64,000 nucleotides of DNA, from the NCBI RefSeq assembly GCF_001423425.1, contig NZ_LMNX01000001.1:144970-208969 (forward strand). Reading direction: 5' to 3'. Position 1 is the first letter of the stretch. Each line of letters begins with the position of its first letter. Positions 19,326 to 28,550 of this stretch are shown here, one piece after another. The stretch comes from Rhizobium sp. Leaf306 (GTDB lineage Bacteria > Pseudomonadota > Alphaproteobacteria > Rhizobiales > Rhizobiaceae). Below the pieces are notes generated by a model. That model searched no databases. It saw only the letters and a program-made list of their open reading frames with translations, and was not told the origin of the DNA. Position numbers and translations under genes: made by a program.

Positions 19326-20336
19326 ATGGACAAGACCCACCTCGTCGACCACGTCACCGGTCATCGCCGCATGCGGCGCAACCGCAAGGCAGACTGGACG
19401 CGACGCATGGTGCAGGAGAACCGGCTGACCGTGGACGACCTGATCTGGCCGATCTTCATCGTGCCCGGCACCGGCATCGTCGATCCGATCAAGTCGATGC
19501 CCGGGGTCAACCGGATGAGCGTCGACAAGGCGGTGGAAGCCATACGGGAAGCGGCCGATCTCGGCATTCCAGCTGTTGCGCCCTTCCCCGACATCGAGAT
19601 GAACCTGCGCGATGAGACGGGATCAGCGATCCTCGATCCGAACAACCTCATCAACCAGTTCACCATCGCCGCGAAGAAAGCGGTGCCCAATATCGGCGTC
19701 ATCACCGACGTGGCGCTCGATCCATTCACCAGCCATGGCCATGACGGCATCCTGCGTGAGGGCATCATCGTCAACGACGAGACGGTTGATCAGGTGATCA
19801 AGGCGGCGGTCCTGCAGGCGGATGCAGGTGCCGACATCATCGCGCCGTCCGAGATGATGGACGGTCGCATCGGCGCCATCCGCCGCGGGCTCGACGCTGC
19901 CGGTCACCAGGATGTCGGCATCATGTCCTATGCGACAAAGTTCTCCTCGGGATTTTACGGTCCGTACCGTGAGGCGATCAATACGAGCGGGCTCCTGAAG
20001 GGCGACAAGAACGCCTATTACATCTCGCCCGCCAACGGCACCGAAGCGATGCGCGACGCGGCACTCGACGTGGAAGAAGGCGCCGACATGCTGATGGTCA
20101 AGCCGGGTATCGCCTATCTCGATATCTGTTGGCGCGTGAAGGAAGCTTTCGGCCTGCCGACCTACGCCTATCAGGTCTCCGGCGAATATTCGCAGATCAA
20201 GGCGGCGGCGATGAACGGCTGGATCGACGGCGACCGGATCATGATGGAGACGCTGCTCTGCTTCAAGCGCGCCGGCTGCGACGGCATCCTGACCTACTTT
20301 GCGATCGAGGCCGCGAAGAAACTCGGCCGGGTTTAA
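19326..20336 (+). CDS. hemB: Delta-aminolevulinic acid dehydratase (porphobilinogen synthase)
   Basis: Condenses two 5-aminolevulinates to porphobilinogen for heme and corrinoids. 336 residues from ATG 19326, with GGAG 8 bases upstream. Active-site lysines are in SYATKFSSGFYGPY and LMVKPGIAYLD. The metal loop reads DVALDPFTSHGHDG, with Asp instead of the Cys triad of zinc enzymes, so this is the Mg-type enzyme, as known for rhizobial HemB. Confidence 0.96.
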   Translation: MDKTHLVDHVTGHRRMRRNRKADWTRRMVQENRLTVDDLIWPIFIVPGTGIVDPIKSMPGVNRMSVDKAVEAIREAADLGIPAVAPFPDIEMNLRDETGSAILDPNNLINQFTIAAKKAVPNIGVITDVALDPFTSHGHDGILREGIIVNDETVDQVIKAAVLQADAGADIIAPSEMMDGRIGAIRRGLDAAGHQDVGIMSYATKFSSGFYGPYREAINTSGLLKGDKNAYYISPANGTEAMRDAALDVEEGADMLMVKPGIAYLDICWRVKEAFGLPTYAYQVSGEYSQIKAAAMNGWIDGDRIMMETLLCFKRAGCDGILTYFAIEAAKKLGRV

Positions 20337-20412
20337 AGCCTATGGTGGCAAACCTTGCTGTTGGGCTTGCCACCTCTTATATCGGGTTTGGTACAACTGG
20401 AGAACCACGCGA

Positions 20413-20871
20413 ATGAGCTTCGAACCGAACCCGACCTATGCCGCACCGGACAATTGGCGCGCCTATAGCGGCGTTCTGTCACGCCGGATCTTCGCCTTTG
20501 TCATCGATTACCTGTTCGTTCTTCTGCTGTGCATCCCTGCAGCGGTGATCGTGTTCTTCTTGGGAATTCTGACGCTCGGGCTTGGCTTCATGCTCTATCC
20601 CGCGTTGTTCTTCATCGTCGCCCTCCTCTATTTCGGCCTGACGCTCGGTGGCGCCAGCCAGGGATCTCCGGGCATGCGCGCCATGGGGCTTGCCATGACA
20701 CGGGTCGACGGGCGCCGGATGGATTTCCTGACTGCCATGGTTCACACGGTACTGTTCTGGGTGATCAATTCGGTACTGACGCCGCTGGTGCTCCTGGCCG
20801 GGCTGTTTATCGAGCGCTCGCGGCTGGTTCACGATCTCCTCCTCGGCACCGTCGTCGTCCGCAGGTCGTAA
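20413..20871 (+). CDS. RDD family membrane protein
   Basis: 152 residues. The RDD domain spans about residues 18-150: RRIFAFVIDYLFVLLL has the Arg and Asp that give the family its name, followed by a second hydrophobic hairpin, GSPGMRAMGLAMTRVDGRR and a C-terminal RLVHDLLLGTVVV. Three to four membrane segments. RDD proteins are mostly of unknown role; some are linked to ion transport. Lies 76 bases after hemB on the same strand. Confidence 0.85.
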   Translation: MSFEPNPTYAAPDNWRAYSGVLSRRIFAFVIDYLFVLLLCIPAAVIVFFLGILTLGLGFMLYPALFFIVALLYFGLTLGGASQGSPGMRAMGLAMTRVDGRRMDFLTAMVHTVLFWVINSVLTPLVLLAGLFIERSRLVHDLLLGTVVVRRS

Positions 20872-20992
20872 GACCGCAACAGTGATCTAGGGATGCGTCA
20901 ACCGGCAAATGCGCCAGTTGACGTTTCCGCGTTATGCGCCATGCTAGGATCAGTAGCGCCACGAGCAAGACGACGGACCGGGCTGCACCTCC

Positions 20993-21754
20993 ATGAACAC
21001 ACAGACAACGCCATCACCTCAGTTCTACCTGACGGCACCGGCGATTTGTCCGTATCTATCGGGTGAAATGGAACGCAAGGTGTTCACGCATCTCGTCGGT
21101 CCCCGCGCGGCGGAGATGAACGACCTATTGACCCAAGGCGGGTTTCGACGGTCCCAGAACATAGCCTACCGGCCAGCCTGCGAAGCGTGCCGTGCCTGCG
21201 TTTCCGTACGAATCCTTGCAGGCGACTTCCAGCCGGCGAAATCCATGAGGCGCGTTCTCGCGACCAACAGCGACATCATTGCGACCCTTGGTCCAGCGCA
21301 GCCGTCGACCGAACAGTTCTCCCTGTTCCGAAGGTATCTCGACAGCCGTCACCAGCGCGGCGGGATGTCGGACATGTCCGCCCTCGACTACGCGATCATG
21401 GTCGAGGATTCGCACGTCAACACCCGCGTCATCGAATACCGCCGCCGCGAGCCGGGAGACGGTATCGCCGGCACGCCGAGGGGCGAATTGCTCGCCGTGG
21501 CGCTGACCGACATGATGAGCGACGGGCTGTCGATGGTCTATTCCTTCTTCAACCCCGATCTCGAAAAGCGCTCTCTCGGCACCTTCATGATCCTCGACCA
21601 TATCAACCGCACGAAGACGCTCGGCCTGCCGCATGTCTATCTCGGCTACTGGGTGAAGGGCTCGCCCAAGATGGGCTACAAGACCCGCTACCAGCCTCAG
21701 GAACACCTGACGGCCCGCGGATGGGAACTTGCCGATCCGGCGCGCGACGTCTGA
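20993..21754 (+). CDS. bpt: Aspartate/glutamate leucyltransferase (Bpt; arginyltransferase family)
   Basis: Transfers Leu from leucyl-tRNA to N-terminal Asp or Glu of proteins, making them ClpS/ClpAP substrates (N-degron pathway). 253 residues. N-terminal ATE domain with [20 protein letters not shown] and a cysteine cluster, [16 protein letters not shown]; the C-terminal GNAT-like half has [20 protein letters not shown] and [15 protein letters not shown]. Databases often name it arginyltransferase. Stands alone on the plus strand. Confidence 0.92.
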   Translation: MNTQTTPSPQFYLTAPAICPYLSGEMERKVFTHLVGPRAAEMNDLLTQGGFRRSQNIAYRPACEACRACVSVRILAGDFQPAKSMRRVLATNSDIIATLGPAQPSTEQFSLFRRYLDSRHQRGGMSDMSALDYAIMVEDSHVNTRVIEYRRREPGDGIAGTPRGELLAVALTDMMSDGLSMVYSFFNPDLEKRSLGTFMILDHINRTKTLGLPHVYLGYWVKGSPKMGYKTRYQPQEHLTARGWELADPARDV

Positions 21755-21789
21755 CGCCCCCTCTCCCGACGGCATTGCAAATCGGCCAT

Positions 21790-21821
21790 CCTCATGTTGT
21801 AACTCGCGTTGCAACACGAGG
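21790..21821 (+). promoter_or_regulatory. Inverted-repeat operator candidate of the AbrB-Doc module
   Basis: CCTCATGTTGTAAC (21790-21803) and GTTGCAACACGAGG (21808-21821) are reverse complements at 12 of 14 positions, with a TCGC spacer. The right arm contains the antitoxin ribosome-binding site and ends 8 bases before its ATG. Fits an autoregulatory site. Confidence 0.55.
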
Positions 21822-21829
21822 ATACGCGC

Positions 21830-22051
21830 ATGAAGACCACCATCCGCAAGATCGGCAATTCCGAAGGCATCATCATCCCGAAGGAGATTCTGGAGCGGAT
21901 GGGGTTGCGCGCGGGAGATAATATCGATCTTAGCGAAGAAGCAGGGAAGCTGGTCTTGAAGCCGCTCGATGACGATTTCAACCGTCAGCTAGAGCATGCG
22001 GAGCGCTTCATGGACAGATACAAGGTTGCCCTCAAGAAGCTGGCCGAGTGA
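21830..22051 (+). CDS. AbrB/MazE-family antitoxin
   Basis: 73 residues. Residues 1-45 are a swapped-hairpin AbrB/SpoVT DNA-binding domain (TTIRKIGNSEGIIIPKEILE then MGLRAGDNIDLSEEAGKLVL). The C-terminal tail (FNRQLEHAERFMDRYKVALK) is the likely toxin-binding segment. ATG 21830 follows GAGG. The stop overlaps the toxin ATG (TGATG), the tight coupling usual in toxin-antitoxin operons. An inverted repeat covers its leader. Confidence 0.88.
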   Translation: MKTTIRKIGNSEGIIIPKEILERMGLRAGDNIDLSEEAGKLVLKPLDDDFNRQLEHAERFMDRYKVALKKLAE

Positions 22052-22437
22052 TGGCCATCCAATTTCTTTCACGAGCGCTGGTTGAACGCCTCCACCTGCG
22101 CCAGATCGAAAGATTCGGTGGGGCTTATGGTTTGCGCGATGAGAGCGCGCTGGAATCTGCGCTGATGCTTGCCGTCAACAAGGTTGCATATGGATCGACA
22201 GACCTCATCGAGCTGGCGGTAGCGTATCTTTACGTTCTTGCAATGAACAATGCTTTCATCGACGGAAACAAGCGGATCGCGATCGTCTCAGCCGGTGTCT
22301 TCCTGATGGACAACGGGTATGCCATCGATACCGATGACGCCACGCTCTACCAATTCATCCTCTCCGTCGCAGCCGGCGAGATCGACGAGGATGGTGCAGC
22401 GCGGTTCCTTCGCGATCACACGGTCCCCTACCCCTGA
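22051..22437 (+). CDS. Doc/Fic-family toxin with altered active site
   Basis: 128 residues from ATG 22051 (a GTG at 22048 is also possible). Death-on-curing type Fic fold: FGGAYGLRDESALESALMLA near the N-terminus and the core motif at about residues 68-77, MNNAFIDGNKRIAIV. Doc toxins, which phosphorylate EF-Tu, and Fic enzymes carry His at the start of this motif (HxFxxGNKR or HPFxDGNKR); here the codon is AAT, Asn. The rest (F, D, GNKR) is intact. The change would be expected to remove the catalytic base, so activity is doubtful. Pairs with the AbrB-like antitoxin. Confidence 0.88.
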   Translation: MAIQFLSRALVERLHLRQIERFGGAYGLRDESALESALMLAVNKVAYGSTDLIELAVAYLYVLAMNNAFIDGNKRIAIVSAGVFLMDNGYAIDTDDATLYQFILSVAAGEIDEDGAARFLRDHTVPYP

Positions 22438-22482
22438 ACCGGTCCGCCCATCAGGGCGAACCGTCTCAATCCAAAGGCCTGA

Positions 22483-24750
22483 TCAGCCGGCGAACTTGCC
22501 GCTTCGTGGAAAGCCCTTCGGAACGGTGCGGCCGGCGGAGGCGCGGTCACCCATCCATTCGAGAAGCTCATCCTTGTTGCGGTTGAAGGCGCGTCCGGCG
22601 CTATCTTCCCAGGCAAGCCCGGCATCGATTGCGAAACACTTGATGTCGGAGATGCCGCCGTCCTTGTAGCGCTGCAGGCGCACGCCCTTGCCGCGTGTCA
22701 TTTCCGGCAACTGGTCGAGCGGGAAGACCAGCATCTTGCGGTTCTCGCCGACGATAGCGACGTGATCACCCTTGACCTGAACGACCAGCTTTGCCTCGTC
22801 CGGCATCGAGACGTTCATGACTTGCTTGCCCTTGCGGGTATTGGCCACCATCTCGCTTTCGGCAATGACAAAGCCATAGCCCGCTGTCGATGCGATCACC
22901 ATCTTGCGGCTTGCGTCGTGGACGAAGGCGGTCAGGATGTCCTGGTCGTTCTCCATGTCGACGATGATGCGGATCGGCTCGCCATGGCCGCGGCCGCCCG
23001 GCAGCTTATCGGCGCCGAGCGTGTAGGCCTTGCCGCCTGTTGTCACCAGCAGCAGCTTGTCGGTCGTCTGCGCCGTGAACGCGATCTTCGGTCCGTCTCC
23101 TTCCTTGAAGACGAGGCCCGACGTATCGGTCACGTGCCCCTTCAAGGCGCGGATCCAGCCCTTCTGCGAAATCACGACGGTGATCGGTTCCTTTTCGATC
23201 ATCGCCTGTTGGATTGCTTCCAGATTGGCTTCCGGCGCATTGGCGAACTGGGTGCGCCGGCGGCCGAGCTCGGTCGCCTTGGCATACTGTTTCTTGACTT
23301 CCTGGATCTCCCAGGCGACGGTCTTCCACTGCTGTTCGTCGGAGGCGAGAAGCGCTTCGATCTCGCCCTTTTCCTTGGTCAGACTATCGTGTTCGGTGCG
23401 GATCTCGAACTCTTCGAGCTTGCGCAAATTGCGCAGCCGCATGTTGAGGATCGATTCCACCTGCAGGTCGGTCAGAGACCAGCGCGCCACCATGACAGGC
23501 TTCGGCTCGTCCTCCTCGCGGATGATGCGGATCACCTCGTCGATATTGAGATAGGCTATCAGCAGGCCGCCGAGGATTTCCAGCCGCCGGTCGATGGCTG
23601 CCAGACGGTAGCGGGAGCGGCGAACCAGCACGTCCTTGCGATGCGCCAGCCATTCAAGCAGCACCTCGTTCAGCGCCATCACCCGCGGCACGCGCCCCAT
23701 CGAGAGCAAGTTCATGTTGAGCGGAATGCGGTTTTCAAGCTCGGTCAGCTTGAACATCGATTCCATCAGCAGCGTCGCATCGACCGTGCGGTTCTTCGGC
23801 ACGATGATGATGCGGACGTCTTCGGCGGATTCGTCGCGGATGTCGTCGAGCAGCGGCAGCCTGCGGGCAATCAGCAGTTCGGCGATCTTTTCGATCAGGC
23901 GCGACTTCTGCACCTGGTAGGGAATTTCGGTGACGACGATCTGATAGCCGCCGCGGCCGAGATCCTCGATCTCCCACTTGGCGCGGACGCGGAAGCCGCC
24001 GCGACCTGTCTTGTAGCTCTCGAGGATCGACTCGCGGTTATCGATGATGATGCCGCCGGTCGGAAGATCCGGACCCGGCATGAACTCGAGCAGCTTTTCG
24101 ACGCTGGCATCCGGATGGGCGATGAGATGCAGCGCCGCGTCGCAGACTTCATGGGCATTGTGCGACGGGATCGACGTCGCCATGCCGACCGCGATCCCGG
24201 AGGCGCCGTTGGCCAGCAGGTTCGGGAAGGCACCGGGCAGAACCGTCGGTTCGGAGTTGCTCTCGTCATAGGTATCGCGAAAGTCGACCGCATCCTCGCC
24301 GATTCCCTGCAGCAGCAGTTCGGCAACGGCAGTCATCTTCGATTCGGTGTAACGCATCGCGGCGGGGCTATCGCCGTCGATATTGCCGAAATTGCCCTGG
24401 CCGTTGACCAGCGGATAGCGCTGCGAGAAATCCTGCGCGAGACGGGCAAGCGCATCGTAGATCGATTGGTCGCCGTGCGGATGGTAGTTACCCATCACTT
24501 CACCGACGATCTTCGCGCATTTGCGGAAGGCCGAGTTGGGGCGAAGGCCCATCTCGTTCATCGCGTAGACGATACGGCGATGGACGGGTTTCAGACCGTC
24601 GCGCACATCAGGCAGAGCACGGTGCATGATCGTGGAAAGAGCGTAGGCAAGATAGCGCTCTTCGAGCGCTGCCTTCAGGTCAACCGCCTGAATGTGGTCG
24701 CCGCCGCCGTCTCCCGAGCCGTCGCCAGGTGGAGTTACAATTTTTCCCAT
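22483..24750 (-). CDS. parC: DNA topoisomerase IV subunit A
   Basis: ATP-dependent decatenation of daughter chromosomes, with ParE. 755 residues, full length. The breakage-reunion domain (about 1-490) begins after an acidic Gly-rich tail and contains [20 protein letters not shown] and the catalytic Tyr in [10 protein letters not shown]; the C-terminal part is a beta-pinwheel with [20 protein letters not shown]. The quinolone region reads [14 protein letters not shown], with Gln where E. coli ParC has Ser80. Convergent with the toxin gene; parE is not in the window. Confidence 0.95.
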   Translation of the reverse strand: MGKIVTPPGDGSGDGGGDHIQAVDLKAALEERYLAYALSTIMHRALPDVRDGLKPVHRRIVYAMNEMGLRPNSAFRKCAKIVGEVMGNYHPHGDQSIYDALARLAQDFSQRYPLVNGQGNFGNIDGDSPAAMRYTESKMTAVAELLLQGIGEDAVDFRDTYDESNSEPTVLPGAFPNLLANGASGIAVGMATSIPSHNAHEVCDAALHLIAHPDASVEKLLEFMPGPDLPTGGIIIDNRESILESYKTGRGGFRVRAKWEIEDLGRGGYQIVVTEIPYQVQKSRLIEKIAELLIARRLPLLDDIRDESAEDVRIIIVPKNRTVDATLLMESMFKLTELENRIPLNMNLLSMGRVPRVMALNEVLLEWLAHRKDVLVRRSRYRLAAIDRRLEILGGLLIAYLNIDEVIRIIREEDEPKPVMVARWSLTDLQVESILNMRLRNLRKLEEFEIRTEHDSLTKEKGEIEALLASDEQQWKTVAWEIQEVKKQYAKATELGRRRTQFANAPEANLEAIQQAMIEKEPITVVISQKGWIRALKGHVTDTSGLVFKEGDGPKIAFTAQTTDKLLLVTTGGKAYTLGADKLPGGRGHGEPIRIIVDMENDQDILTAFVHDASRKMVIASTAGYGFVIAESEMVANTRKGKQVMNVSMPDEAKLVVQVKGDHVAIVGENRKMLVFPLDQLPEMTRGKGVRLQRYKDGGISDIKCFAIDAGLAWEDSAGRAFNRNKDELLEWMGDRASAGRTVPKGFPRSGKFAG

Positions 24751-24982
24751 GGCACTTGACTATAGAAATCCCTGATTCCCGGCAAGAAACCTATCCAAAC
24801 GCCCTGTGGATGATCGGGCCGATGACACAAGTTTTCACTGTTTGGCGACAAACATTTACGCTGCCGCAATTATGCCGAAGCGAATGGACACTACGGCATG
24901 GACGTTTTGCACCGTCCGCCTTAACTCTTGCCTCAGCCAGACTGTAATTGATCCCGGGCCGTGCCGCCCGCCAGGAGGACCT

Positions 24983-26173
24983 ATGACCCACTTTTCCACC
25001 ACGGCGCGCCTGCTTGCCGCCGCCACAGCGCTGTCGGTGTTTGCCGGGCCGGCCTTGGCTCTCGACGGCAACGATCTTCTGAAGAAGATCAACGCCGCGC
25101 TCGTCATCCAGGGCGGCGCGCTCGAAGCTCAGTCGGTTGCCGTCGACGGGTCGAAGGTGACGCTGACAGGCGCAACCTACAATCCCTCAGGGGCTCCGCA
25201 GAAGATGCCGATCGGCACTGTGACGATGGATGGCGTCGAAGAAGCCGAGGGTGGCTACACGATCGACAAGGTGACCTTCCCCAACATCAACGTTTCGCAT
25301 GAAGCCACCACCATCAGCGCGTCCGACATCACGATGAGCGGCGTCACGGTACCGGCGGACGCCACGAAGAACACAATCGAGTCGCTCCTGCTCTACGAGG
25401 AAGCCAAGACCGGCGCCACGACCGTCGCAGTCGGCGGCAAGACCGTTCTCACAGTCGGCCCGAGCAGCGTCACGACGGAGGTTGCCGACGACAATTCCGG
25501 TATCGACTTCGATATGGCGCTGAACGAAATCAAGGCGGATCTCAGCATCATCGACGATCCGCAGTCGCGCGAGGCAATCCAGGCGCTTGGCGTCAACACT
25601 CTGGATGGCAGCATCAACCTCAACGGCACATGGACGCAGAACGACGGTACTGTCGCCGTCGAGGAATATGCGATCGACTTCGACAAGGTTGGCCGCCTCG
25701 ACCTGTCCTTCAGCTTTTCCGGCTATACGATCGACTTCCTGAAGTCCGCGCAGGAAACCGCAAAGGCGCTGGAAGCCAACCCGAACAAGCAGGAAGCGCA
25801 GCAGGCGGCAAACCTTGCCATGCTCGGCCTGATGCAGCGGCTCACGTTCAACGCCGCCCAGATCCGCTTCGAGGATGACGGCGTGACGGCGAAGGCGCTG
25901 GATTATGCCGGCAAGAAGCAGGGTTCGAACGGCCCGCAGATGGCACAGATGATCAAGGCGATGACGCCGATCGTGCTGTCGCAGTATAACATTCCGGAAC
26001 TGCAGAACATGCTGAGCCAGGCCGTCAACACCTATCTCGACAAGCCCGAGAACCTGACGATCACGGCAGAGCCGGCAAACCCTGTTCCGTTCCCGATGAT
26101 CATGGGCGCGGCAATGGGCGCACCGAACACGCTGCCGAACGTGCTGGGCGTCAAGGTCTCCGCGAACGACTGA
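24983..26173 (+). CDS. Exported hypothetical protein, 396 aa
   Basis: ATG 24983 follows AGGAGG. Signal peptide of about 24 residues (TARLLAAATALSVFAGPALA). The mature protein is rich in beta-type sequence with repeated units such as VDGSKVTLTGATY, TISASDITMSGVTV and NTLDGSINLNGTW. This suggests an elongated, AsmA-like or repeat-built periplasmic or outer-membrane protein. I do not recognise a named family. Single gene with its own terminator; divergent from parC. Confidence 0.75.
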   Translation: MTHFSTTARLLAAATALSVFAGPALALDGNDLLKKINAALVIQGGALEAQSVAVDGSKVTLTGATYNPSGAPQKMPIGTVTMDGVEEAEGGYTIDKVTFPNINVSHEATTISASDITMSGVTVPADATKNTIESLLLYEEAKTGATTVAVGGKTVLTVGPSSVTTEVADDNSGIDFDMALNEIKADLSIIDDPQSREAIQALGVNTLDGSINLNGTWTQNDGTVAVEEYAIDFDKVGRLDLSFSFSGYTIDFLKSAQETAKALEANPNKQEAQQAANLAMLGLMQRLTFNAAQIRFEDDGVTAKALDYAGKKQGSNGPQMAQMIKAMTPIVLSQYNIPELQNMLSQAVNTYLDKPENLTITAEPANPVPFPMIMGAAMGAPNTLPNVLGVKVSAND

Positions 26174-26199
26174 TCGATTCCCTCTACGGAATGAATGAA

Positions 26200-26229
26200 A
26201 AAGCCCCGGCAAGCGATTGCCGGGGCTTT
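26200..26229. terminator. Bidirectional terminator
   Basis: AAGCCCCGGCAA and TTGCCGGGGCTT pair perfectly around GCGA, with A-run before and TTTGTTTT after. Serves the exported-protein gene and the convergent SulP gene. Confidence 0.9.
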
Positions 26230-26255
26230 GTTTTGTTCAGGATAGGTGCGCCGCT

Positions 26256-27746
26256 TCAGTGTCCGGGGGTTGCCGAAAGGGCCGCGTGTTCCTTGTCGTG
26301 CAGCGCGAACCGGTCGATCATCGAGGCGCTTGCCTCGTTGGCACCGATCACCTCGACGGCGATGCCGCGACTACGGAATTTCATCACCGCACGGTCGAGT
26401 GCCCCGATGGCCGAGATATCCCAGAGGTGCGCACGGCGAACGTCGATCGTGACGCGCTCCAGGCTTTCGGCGAAATCGAAGGCATCAACGAGAGCGTCTG
26501 CCGAGGCGAAGAAGACCTGTCCTTCAACCGCATAGGTTCTTGCCTTGCCTTCTTCGGAAAGGCTGGAGGACACGCGCACCATCCTGGCCACCTTGCCCGC
26601 AAAGAACACACCCGACAGAAGCACGCCGACGATGACGCCCTTCGACAGATCGTGCGTTGCCAGAACAACCGCGACGGTCGAGAGCATGACGATCGAGGAT
26701 GTACCGGGATGCCGCTTGAGATCGATGACCGACTTCCAAGAGAACGTGCCGATCGCCACCATGATCATGACGGCCACGAGTGCTGCAACCGGCACAATGC
26801 GCAGGATATCATCCAGCACCAGAAGCAGGATCAGCAGGTATATGCCGGAGGCAAAGGTCGAAAGCCGGCCTCGCCCGCCTGACGTGACGTTGATCACCGA
26901 TTGGCCGATCATGGCGCAGCCGCCCATGCCGCCGAACAGGGCTGCAACGATGTTGCCGCTGCCCTGACCGAAACATTCTTTTGTCTTGCTGCTGGTCGTG
27001 TCTGTCATTTCGTCGACGATCTGTGCGGTCAGCAGCGATTCCAGAAGACCGACGGCTGCGAGTGCCAGCGAATACGGAAAGATGATCCGCAGCGTCTCGA
27101 GGGTCAGTGGCACATCGGGCAACAGGAAGTCCGGAAGCGCCGTCGGCATCGCGCCGAGATCGGCAACGGTCGGAACCTCTATGCCGAAGGAGAGCGCCAG
27201 AATGGTAACGGCAGCGATCGCCACAAGGGGTGACGGAATGGCTTTTGTTACATAGGGAAACAGATAGATGATGCCGAGCGCCAATGCGATGAGCAGGTAG
27301 GTTACTTCGGGAACGTTGATGAGCTGCGGAAGCTGAGCCAAAAAAATCAGGATCGCCAGTGAGTTGACGAAGCCGGTCATGACCGATTTCGACACGAACC
27401 GCATCAGGCGACCGAGTTTCAGCATGCCGGCGAAGATCTGCAGGATGCCCATCAGGATGGTTGCGGCAAACAGGTACTGGATGCCGTGATCGCGTACAAG
27501 GGGCCCCATCAGCACCGCAGTGGCAGCTGTGGCGGCCGAAATCATGGCCGGGCGGCCACCGGTGATCGCGGTGGTGCAGGCAATGGCGACCGAGGCGAAC
27601 AGGCCGACCTTTGGATCAACGCCGGCAATGATGGAAAAACCGACAGCTTCGGGGATGAGCGCGAGCGCAACGACGATGCCGGCAAGGAGATCGCCGCGAA
27701 TGTTCGAAAACCATTCGCGCCGATAGGCGGAAATTGACTGTGTCAT
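26256..27746 (-). CDS. SulP family inorganic anion transporter
   Basis: 496 residues from ATG 27746 ([20 protein letters not shown]); no strong ribosome-binding site is visible. About 11-12 membrane helices, starting with [20 protein letters not shown], the SulP signature, and a cytoplasmic STAS domain at about residues 400-480 ([20 protein letters not shown]). SulP proteins carry sulfate, bicarbonate or similar anions; the sequence resembles the bicarbonate (BicA-like) branch, but substrate cannot be settled here. A structured leader RNA sits upstream. Confidence 0.92.
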   Translation of the reverse strand: MTQSISAYRREWFSNIRGDLLAGIVVALALIPEAVGFSIIAGVDPKVGLFASVAIACTTAITGGRPAMISAATAATAVLMGPLVRDHGIQYLFAATILMGILQIFAGMLKLGRLMRFVSKSVMTGFVNSLAILIFLAQLPQLINVPEVTYLLIALALGIIYLFPYVTKAIPSPLVAIAAVTILALSFGIEVPTVADLGAMPTALPDFLLPDVPLTLETLRIIFPYSLALAAVGLLESLLTAQIVDEMTDTTSSKTKECFGQGSGNIVAALFGGMGGCAMIGQSVINVTSGGRGRLSTFASGIYLLILLLVLDDILRIVPVAALVAVMIMVAIGTFSWKSVIDLKRHPGTSSIVMLSTVAVVLATHDLSKGVIVGVLLSGVFFAGKVARMVRVSSSLSEEGKARTYAVEGQVFFASADALVDAFDFAESLERVTIDVRRAHLWDISAIGALDRAVMKFRSRGIAVEVIGANEASASMIDRFALHDKEHAALSATPGH

Positions 27747-27773
27747 GTATTGGAAACTTCGCAAATAAAGCGC

Positions 27774-27880
27774 ATCCGCCGGGAGGTATCCTCCAGGGTG
27801 AGAAAGACGGCTGATGCTTTGCGTTGTCCGGCGGATCGGCGGCCGGAAGAGCCACTCGGGAGTTTCACCTGAGTCCTTGT
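27774..27880 (-). promoter_or_regulatory. Structured 5' leader RNA of the SulP gene (candidate riboswitch-like element)
   Basis: On the minus strand AUCCGCCGG (27836-27828) pairs perfectly with CCGGCGGAU (27782-27774), enclosing a GGAGG-AUA-CCUCC hairpin (27794-27782, sharing its last base with the stem). Upstream, GGUGA (27869-27865) can pair with UCACC (27801-27797) inside the loop, a possible pseudoknot. The element ends 28 bases before the ATG. From memory, an RNA motif named sul1 lies upstream of sulfate-type transporters in Alphaproteobacteria; identity with it is unverified. Confidence 0.5.
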
Positions 27881-27995
27881 GATGGGCGACCTATAGCGGA
27901 GAGAATTGCAGATGCCAAGCGTGGTACGGTAATATCTGCGAGACGGCGACGGTAGCGGCTCCGAAGCGATACGGACTAAAAGCTCCGACGCAAAA

Positions 27996-28025
27996 AGACC
28001 GGAGCTGCGGTGGCAGCCCCGGTCT
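27996..28025 (-). terminator. Terminator of the DUF1236 gene
   Basis: On the minus strand AGACCGGGGCTGC and GCAGCTCCGGTCT pair with one mismatch, followed by TTTTTG. It begins 29 bases after the stop at 28055. Confidence 0.8.
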
Positions 28026-28054
28026 CTCAAATACTATCCGAAATCGGACAGGTC

Positions 28055-28375
28055 CTATTCCAGGACCTGAATAACCGTGCGCGTCTGCGGGTCGACGATG
28101 ACGCGGCGATCGTTCACGACCGTGTAACCGTAGGAGTCATATCCCTGCACAGGACGAACCTGGACAGCTTCCGGCAGCACGCGGCCGACCAGAACGTCGC
28201 CATCGTACGGCTCGGATTCAACCGGCTGCTCCATCACGTAGGTGCGGACTTCGCCTGGCATGACAACCGTTGCGGGTGCCATTGCTGGTTCCTGCGTGAT
28301 GATCGTCGTCTGGGCGAAGGCTGCACTCGAAAGCGCCATGAATGCCGCCGAAGCGGTCAGTACGATCTTGCGCAT
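28055..28375 (-). CDS. DUF1236 domain protein, exported
   Basis: 106 residues from ATG 28375, with GGAG 7 bases upstream. Signal peptide of about 22 residues (KIVLTASAAFMALSSAAFAQ), then the DUF1236 region: VRTYVMEQPVESEPYDGDVL, LVGRVLPEAVQVRPV and the C-terminal YTVVNDRRVIVDPQTRTVIQ. The family occurs in Rhizobiales periplasms, function unknown. Has its own terminator. Confidence 0.85.
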   Translation of the reverse strand: MRKIVLTASAAFMALSSAAFAQTTIITQEPAMAPATVVMPGEVRTYVMEQPVESEPYDGDVLVGRVLPEAVQVRPVQGYDSYGYTVVNDRRVIVDPQTRTVIQVLE

Positions 28376-28489
28376 AGTCTTACTCCATTTGTTTATTCTG
28401 CCTCTACAACTCGAAGTACGCGGCGATGGTTCCGTCCGACCAAGGTCTGATCGCTGCACTGCAACCAAGCCCTGCCCTTCTGAAACGGG

Positions 28490-28520
28490 AAAGCCCGGCG
28501 TCTTTCGAGCGCCGGGCTTT
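28490..28520. terminator. Terminator downstream of aspS
   Basis: AAAGCCCGGCG and CGCCGGGCTTT pair perfectly around a 9-base loop. Located 30 bases after the aspS stop. Confidence 0.8.
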
Positions 28521-28550
28521 GCAATCTCGTCACAGAAATAGAACCGAAGA

